A DNA stretch of 19,077 nt, taken from JBFKAV01 sp041621405 (GTDB lineage: Bacteria > Pseudomonadota > Alphaproteobacteria > Rhodobacterales > Rhodobacteraceae). Below the pieces are notes generated by a model. The model was not told the DNA's origin and searched no databases. It worked only from the letters and a program-made list of their open reading frames with translations. The stretch covers positions 1 through 19,077 of the forward strand of contig JBFKAV010000059.1 in NCBI GenBank assembly GCA_041621405.1. The letters are read 5' to 3'. The position numbers and the translations under genes are program-made. This document shows positions 14,938-19,077 of this stretch, in pieces. How positions within the stretch are numbered: position 1 is the stretch's first letter; every line of letters begins with the position of its first letter.

Positions 14938-15366
14938 ATGGCCGCGCCCGCCACTCCTCCTTGGACGCATTTCCCGCATCAGGGCGACGTCGGCGTCTGC
15001 GGGCATGGCACCAGCATGGAGGAGGCCTTCGAGAACGCCGCCCGGGCGATGAGTGCAGTGATCGTGCCGTTGGAGCGGATCCGCGTGAACGAAGCCACCC
15101 GCGTCAGCTGCCGCGCCGCAGACCCCGAGATCCTGTTGCTCGACTGGCTCAATGCCGTGATCTACGCGATGGCCATCAAGGGCATGGTCTTCCGCGACTT
15201 CAAGGTGCGGATCGAGGGCGAGCGTCTGGAGGGAGAGCTCAGGGGCGAGAAGGTCGAGCCTGCGCGCCACGAGCCCTCGGTCGAGCTCAAGGGCGCGACG
15301 CTGACCGAGCTCGAGGTGGCCGAGGAGAACGGCCGCTGGCGCGCGCAATGCGTGGTCGACGTCTGA
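14938..15366 (+). CDS. Archease
   Basis: A 142-residue archease, the cofactor that promotes guanylylation and turnover of the RNA ligase RtcB. The N-terminal FPHQGDVGVCGHG corresponds to the family's H-x-A-D-(I/V)-G motif, with metal-binding Asp17 kept although the preceding residues differ. The C-terminal CVVDV supplies the second acidic residue (Asp141). The central LLLDWLNAVIYAMAIKGMVF and RHEPSVELKGATLTEL are typical. The start ATG 14938 follows GGAAGGGAGG. The rtcB start is only 12 nt after the stop, so the two are cotranscribed, which strongly supports the partnership. The FNR-type dyad upstream suggests induction at low oxygen. Confidence 0.92.
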   Translation: MAAPATPPWTHFPHQGDVGVCGHGTSMEEAFENAARAMSAVIVPLERIRVNEATRVSCRAADPEILLLDWLNAVIYAMAIKGMVFRDFKVRIEGERLEGELRGEKVEPARHEPSVELKGATLTELEVAEENGRWRAQCVVDV

Positions 15367-15378
15367 GGGGAGAACGCG

Positions 15379-16809
15379 ATGGATCTGGCCAAGTTCGAGC
15401 GGATCGACCGCTATGCCTGGGAGCTGCCGAAGAGCGGCGCAATGCAGGTGCCGGCGGTGATCCTGGCCGACGAGGTCCTGATGGCCGACATGGACGAGAA
15501 GGTCGCCGAGCAGATCCGCAACGTCGCCTCTCTGCCCGGCATCGTGCGCGCCGCCTACGCGATGCCCGACGCCCACTGGGGCTACGGCTTCCCGATCGGC
15601 GGCGTCGCCGCCTTCGACCCCGAGGAAGGCGGCGTCGTCTCGGCGGGCGGCGTCGGCTTCGACATTTCTTGCGGCGTGCGGCTCCTTCTCACCGATCTCA
15701 CCGCTTCACAGGTCCGCGCCAAGCAGGCCGACTTCGCCCACGAGCTCGCCCGCGCGATCCCGGCGGGCGTCGGCAGCCGCGGCCGCATTCATCTCGAGAT
15801 GGACGAGATGGACGCCATGCTGTCGCACGGTGCCGCCTGGGCCATTGAGCGCGGCTGGGGCAGGCCCGAGGACCTCGCCCGCACCGAGGAGCAGGGCTGC
15901 ATGGCCGGCGCCAGGCCCGAGCTCGTATCCGACAAGGCCAAGCGGCGGCAACAGAACGAGATGGGCACGCTCGGCTCGGGCAACCACTACCTGGAAGTGC
16001 AGGAGGCGGACGAGATCATCGACGAAGGAGCCGCGGCAGCCTACGGCCTCACCCCGGGCCAGGCGGTGGTGATGATCCACTGCGGCTCGCGCGGGCTCGG
16101 CCACCAGATCGGCACCGAATACCTGCGCGAGATGGCAGTGGTGGCGCCGAAGCACGGGCTGGTGCTGCCCGACCGCGAACTCGCCTGCGCGCCGCTTCGC
16201 TCCGAGCTTGGCCAGCGCTATCTCGGCGTCATGCGCGCCGGGATCAACTGCGCGCTGGCGAACCGGCAGATCCTGACCGACCTCGCCCGCAAGGCGATGG
16301 AGCGCTTCTTCCCCGGCGTCGAGGCGCCGGTGCTCTACGACGTGTCGCACAACACCTGCAAGGAGGAGAGCCACGAGATCGGCGGCCGGCAGCGCCGGCT
16401 CTTCGTCCACCGCAAGGGTGCCACGCGGGCCTTTGGGCCGGGCGCGGGCAACCTGCCGCCGCCCTTGTCTGCAGTCGGCCAGCCGGTGCTGATCGGCGGC
16501 AGCATGGGCACCGAATCCTGGGTGCTGGCCGGCGATGCGCACTCCGAGGTCGTGGCGCTGTCCTCGGCCTGCCACGGCGCCGGCCGCGCCATGAGCCGGC
16601 ACCAGGCGGCGAGGACCTGGACCGGCGCAGGGATCCAGGAGGAGCTCGCCGAGCGCGGCATCCTGGTGAAGAGCCCCTCCCGGCGCGGCATTGCCGAGGA
16701 GGCGCCCGGCGCGTACAAGGACGTTGGCCGGGTGGTCGAGGTGGCCGAGAAGGCCGGCCTCGCCCGCCGCGTGGCGCGGCTGAAGCCGATGATCTGCGTA
16801 AAGGGCTGA
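15379..16809 (+). CDS. rtcB: RNA-splicing ligase RtcB
   Basis: A 476-residue GTP-dependent RNA ligase joining RNA 2',3'-cyclic-phosphate or 3'-phosphate ends to 5'-OH ends. The manganese ligands are present as GVGFDISCG (Asp95, Cys98), GSGNHYLE (His203), HCGSRGLGHQ (His234) and DVSHNTC (His324). The guanylylated histidine is His399 in CHGAGRAMSR. The first four numbers coincide with those I recall for the Pyrococcus horikoshii enzyme. The protein ends with the family's CVKG. It is the long, archaeal-like form, and it sits with archease, unlike E. coli RtcB, which works without one. The start ATG 15379 follows GGGGAG by 6 nt. It is the second gene of a run ending at prs. Confidence 0.96.
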   Translation: MDLAKFERIDRYAWELPKSGAMQVPAVILADEVLMADMDEKVAEQIRNVASLPGIVRAAYAMPDAHWGYGFPIGGVAAFDPEEGGVVSAGGVGFDISCGVRLLLTDLTASQVRAKQADFAHELARAIPAGVGSRGRIHLEMDEMDAMLSHGAAWAIERGWGRPEDLARTEEQGCMAGARPELVSDKAKRRQQNEMGTLGSGNHYLEVQEADEIIDEGAAAAYGLTPGQAVVMIHCGSRGLGHQIGTEYLREMAVVAPKHGLVLPDRELACAPLRSELGQRYLGVMRAGINCALANRQILTDLARKAMERFFPGVEAPVLYDVSHNTCKEESHEIGGRQRRLFVHRKGATRAFGPGAGNLPPPLSAVGQPVLIGGSMGTESWVLAGDAHSEVVALSSACHGAGRAMSRHQAARTWTGAGIQEELAERGILVKSPSRRGIAEEAPGAYKDVGRVVEVAEKAGLARRVARLKPMICVKG

Positions 16810-16858
16810 CCGGGGCAGGCGAACTGGACTGGCGCTCGCCATCATTGGGAGGCTCGTG

Positions 16859-17296
16859 ATGGAGCTTCGATCCCCCGCCATCCCGCCCTACGGCCGGATC
16901 CCCGCCGCCTACACCTGCGAAGGAGATAACCTTTCGCCGCCCTTCGAATGGTCGGGGGTTCCGACCGGTACGGCCACGCTGATGCTCACCTGCGACGACC
17001 CAGATGCTCCGCGCCGCACCTTCCGCCACTGGGCCGCCTACAATATCCCGGCTTCTGCCACCGGCCTGGCGGAGGGCGAGCCGCCACCCGACACCGCGGT
17101 GAACGATTTCGGGAGGCCGGGCTACGGCGGCCCCTGCCCGCCGCGCGGCGACCCGCCGCACCGCTACGTCTTCCGCCTCGCCGCGCTGAGCGGCCGCCTC
17201 GAAGCCCCCGCCAGCGCGCGCTGCGGCGAGGTCCGCCGCCTCGCCCGGCAAATGGAACTCGCCACGGCCGAGCTCACCGGCAGCTTCGGGCGCTAG
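16859..17296 (+). CDS. YbhB/YbcL family Raf-kinase-inhibitor-like protein (PEBP)
   Basis: A 145-residue phosphatidylethanolamine-binding-protein fold. It has IPAAYTCEGDNLSPPFEWSG, the ligand-site DDPDAP, HWAAYNIPA, and GYGGPCPP with PHRYVFRLAAL. These are the conserved pieces of bacterial YbhB/YbcL proteins, which bind anionic small molecules; no enzymatic role is established. No signal peptide is seen. The start ATG 16859 lies 6 nt after GGGAGG; a GTG just before (16856) would leave only 3 nt. It follows rtcB by 49 nt and precedes prs by 4 nt, so it belongs to the archease-rtcB-prs run, but why it is there is unknown. Confidence 0.92.
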   Translation: MELRSPAIPPYGRIPAAYTCEGDNLSPPFEWSGVPTGTATLMLTCDDPDAPRRTFRHWAAYNIPASATGLAEGEPPPDTAVNDFGRPGYGGPCPPRGDPPHRYVFRLAALSGRLEAPASARCGEVRRLARQMELATAELTGSFGR

Positions 17297-17300
17297 GCGG

Positions 17301-18278
17301 ATGCGGCTGTTCGCCCTCGGCGCCACACGCGACTTCGGCGAGGCGGTGGCCCGCGCCCTCGGCCGCGATCTCGACCCCCTGGAGGAGCGGGAGTTCGAGG
17401 ACCGCGAGCACAAGGCGCGGCCTATGGTCGGCGTGCGCGGCGCCGACGCCTACGTCATCCAGAGCCTGCACGGCAGCCGGGAGGAAAGCCCCAACGACAA
17501 GCTCTGCCGGCTGCTGTTCTTCCTCGGCGCACTCCGCACCAACGGCGCGGCGCGGATCACCGCGGTGATCCCCTACCTCGCCTATGCCAGAAAGGACCGC
17601 CAGACCAAGCCGCGCGACCCGTTGACCGCGCGCTACATCGCCGAGCTGATCGAGGCAATGGGGGCGACCCGCGTGGTGGCGATGGAAGTGCACAACCCGG
17701 TGGCCTACCAGAACGCCTTCCGGATCGAGACCGTCGCGCTCGACCTGCGCGGCGTGCTCCTCGACCGCGCCACCGGGCTTGCCGGCGACGGCCCCGTCGC
17801 CGTCTCCGCGCCGGACCCGGGCGGCGTGAAGCGCGCCCAGCTCTTCCGCGAAGCGCTCGAGGCGCGGCTCGACCGTGCGGTCGGCTTCGCGCTGATGGAG
17901 AAGCGGCGCAGCGCCGGCGTGGTCTCCGGCAGCCTCCTTGCGGGCGAGGTCGAAGGCGCCCGCGTGCTGGTCGTCGACGACATGGTGGCCTCGGGCCAGA
18001 CCATGACCCGGGCGGCCGAAGCGCTGCGGTCCGCCGGCGCGGCCGAGGTCTGGGCGCTCGCCGCGCATGGGCTCTTCACCGAGGGCGCCGAAGAAGCGCT
18101 CGCCGACCCGCGCGTCGCAGGCTGGATCGTCACCGACACCGTGCCGCCCTTCCGCATCGCCGAAAGCCCCAGCCGCGCGCGCGTCGAGCATGTCTCCGCG
18201 GCGCCGCTCTTCGGTGAAGTCATATCTCGGCTCGCGGAAGGTGGCTCGCTCTCCGACCTGATCTCGGGCGACCGCTAG
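17301..18278 (+). CDS. Divergent ribose-phosphate pyrophosphokinase (PRPP synthetase) family protein
   Basis: A 325-residue type I phosphoribosyltransferase-fold protein of the PRPP synthetase family. It has SREESPNDKL, AVIPYLAYARKDRQTKPRDPLTA (ATP-binding Arg97 region), the flexible-loop basic residues EKRRS (Lys201, Arg202, Arg203), DPGGVKRA, and the ribose-phosphate loop VVDDMVASGQTM (Asp226, Asp227). Canonical Prs has F-S-D-G-E, D-L-H-x-x-Q and D-D-I-I-D-T-A-G-T. Here these read FEDREHKAR, MEVHNPVAY and DDMVASGQT, so it is probably a paralogue of the housekeeping enzyme with altered regulation or substrate. It starts 4 nt after the YbhB gene. Its TAG shares CTAG with the stop of the convergent gene. 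Confidence 0.88.
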   Translation: MRLFALGATRDFGEAVARALGRDLDPLEEREFEDREHKARPMVGVRGADAYVIQSLHGSREESPNDKLCRLLFFLGALRTNGAARITAVIPYLAYARKDRQTKPRDPLTARYIAELIEAMGATRVVAMEVHNPVAYQNAFRIETVALDLRGVLLDRATGLAGDGPVAVSAPDPGGVKRAQLFREALEARLDRAVGFALMEKRRSAGVVSGSLLAGEVEGARVLVVDDMVASGQTMTRAAEALRSAGAAEVWALAAHGLFTEGAEEALADPRVAGWIVTDTVPPFRIAESPSRARVEHVSAAPLFGEVISRLAEGGSLSDLISGDR

Positions 18279-19077
18279 GAGCGCGCCGCGACCCGCGCCT
18301 CGGCCTCGGCGGCGCAGTCCAGATAGCGCCCTGCAAGCGGTCGCCATTTCTCCGGCGTCCGCACCCGGGGCTCGGTCAGGTGCAGGAGCGCCAGCCGCGC
18401 GCGCAGCAGCGCCCGGTAGCGCCAGTAGAACGCCAGCAGGGCCGGCTCGGGGCTGTCGTCAAGCCCCGTCTCGAGCCGGACCCGCAGCGCCGGATAGACC
18501 CAGTCGGCCCCGTGCCGGGCGCATTCGAGGCCGAGAAAGGCGATCTCGTCGAAGGGGTCCACGGTCCTGAGCCCTTCGTTGAATTCCAGGCAGTCGATCG
18601 CCACCGGAGGCTCGGTCAGGAACACGTGCTCGGGCCGGAGGTCGCCGTGCCCCTCGACGATCCGCCCCGCCCTAACGCGGGCCTCCAGCACGGGCCTCGC
18701 CGCCGCGCAGGCCGCCTCGAAGGCCGCGACCGCCGTTGCCACGCGCGTACCGTCGAGGCCGAAGCCGGGGTCGCCCAGCACCCGCACGGTCTCCCGGTGC
18801 TCGCGCTGGAAGCGCTCCGCGTAACGCTCCGGCGTGGTCGCCGCCGCGGGCTGGCCGCGGTAGAACCCGACCAGCATCCCGGCCACCGCATCCATGTCGC
18901 CGGACCCCGCGCGGCCCGCCTTGAGCAGCGCCTTCAGCGTCCGCTCCTCGGGCAGCCGCCGCATCTCGACCAGCCAGTCCACGACCTGACCGTCGTCGCC
19001 GAGGGTCAGAGCCTCTCCCGGCCCGAGCCGCAGCGCGCGCGCCCCGAGATAGACCCCGGGCGCGAGCCTGCGATTGA
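18275..19077 (-). CDS. Aminoglycoside-phosphotransferase-like kinase family protein (N-terminus cut by window)
   Basis: The frame is open from the right edge to TAG at 18277-18275, giving the last 266 residues. They begin NRRLAPGVYLGARALRLG and VVDWLVEMRRLP, continue with the catalytic loop EGHGDLRPEHVFL (compare HGDLHPGN in APH kinases), and then show IDCLEFN and DPFDEIAFLGLE. This variant is known from the phosphotransferase half of proteins annotated as bifunctional 'aminoglycoside phosphotransferase/AAA ATP-binding'. Here the protein ends soon after the kinase lobe, with no P-loop kinase domain at its C-terminus. It probably phosphorylates a small molecule rather than an antibiotic; the substrate is unknown. 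A GTG within it (18982) is not the true start, since clear homology continues upstream. Confidence 0.83.
   Translation of the reverse strand, partial: NRRLAPGVYLGARALRLGPGEALTLGDDGQVVDWLVEMRRLPEERTLKALLKAGRAGSGDMDAVAGMLVGFYRGQPAAATTPERYAERFQREHRETVRVLGDPGFGLDGTRVATAVAAFEAACAAARPVLEARVRAGRIVEGHGDLRPEHVFLTEPPVAIDCLEFNEGLRTVDPFDEIAFLGLECARHGADWVYPALRVRLETGLDDSPEPALLAFYWRYRALLRARLALLHLTEPRVRTPEKWRPLAGRYLDCAAEAEARVAARS

Overview
The window is a very GC-rich chromosomal segment from an alphaproteobacterium, most likely of the Rhodobacteraceae/Paracoccaceae. I base this on the gene families and their sequence style (DnaE tail, GabD, PolA, a CHCC zinc-finger protein next to polA, a long GcvT-type FAD oxidoreductase), strong G/C preference at third codon positions and AGGAG-type ribosome binding sites. 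I see no rRNA, tRNA, CRISPR array, insertion sequence or prophage.

Left part (1-7250): the C-terminal end of DNA polymerase III alpha (dnaE, +); a kynurenine-formamidase-like alpha/beta hydrolase (-) divergent from a GabD-type succinate-semialdehyde dehydrogenase (+); a DUF1203 protein (+) behind two overlapping hairpins; about 450 bp without a recognisable gene; a 60-residue CHCC zinc-finger protein; and full-length DNA polymerase I with all polymerase and proofreading motifs. A VOC protein (-) converges on polA.

Middle (7250-13830): a YdeI/OmpD-associated protein (+); a translationally coupled pair on the minus strand (VOC protein, then a YafY-type HTH-WYL regulator); a divergent AhpD-like carboxymuconolactone decarboxylase family protein whose stop codon lies inside a pair of TetR-operator-like palindromes; a GH25 lysozyme-like lipoprotein; an exported SH3 protein; and an 833-residue dimethylglycine/sarcosine dehydrogenase-like flavoprotein (-).

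Right part (13830-19077): a triple-BON protein and a 76-residue protein (-) face an archease - RtcB RNA ligase - YbhB/PEBP - divergent PRPP-synthetase run (+), which ends by sharing a CTAG with the convergent stop of an aminoglycoside-phosphotransferase-like protein (-, cut by the window end). The divergent BON/archease intergenic region carries an FNR-type dyad (TTGAT-N4-CTCAA) centred exactly at -41.5 from the start point predicted by a TATCTT -10 box in front of archease. That is the class II FNR activator geometry. A second FNR/FixK-type dyad (TTGAC-N4-ATCAA) lies in front of the AhpD-like gene. The most interesting hypothesis in the window is an oxygen-responsive module joining RNA ligation/repair (archease-RtcB) to a divergent PRPP synthetase, a small-molecule kinase-like protein and a cytoplasmic BON protein. 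The gene identities are well supported. The regulation and joint function are inference.
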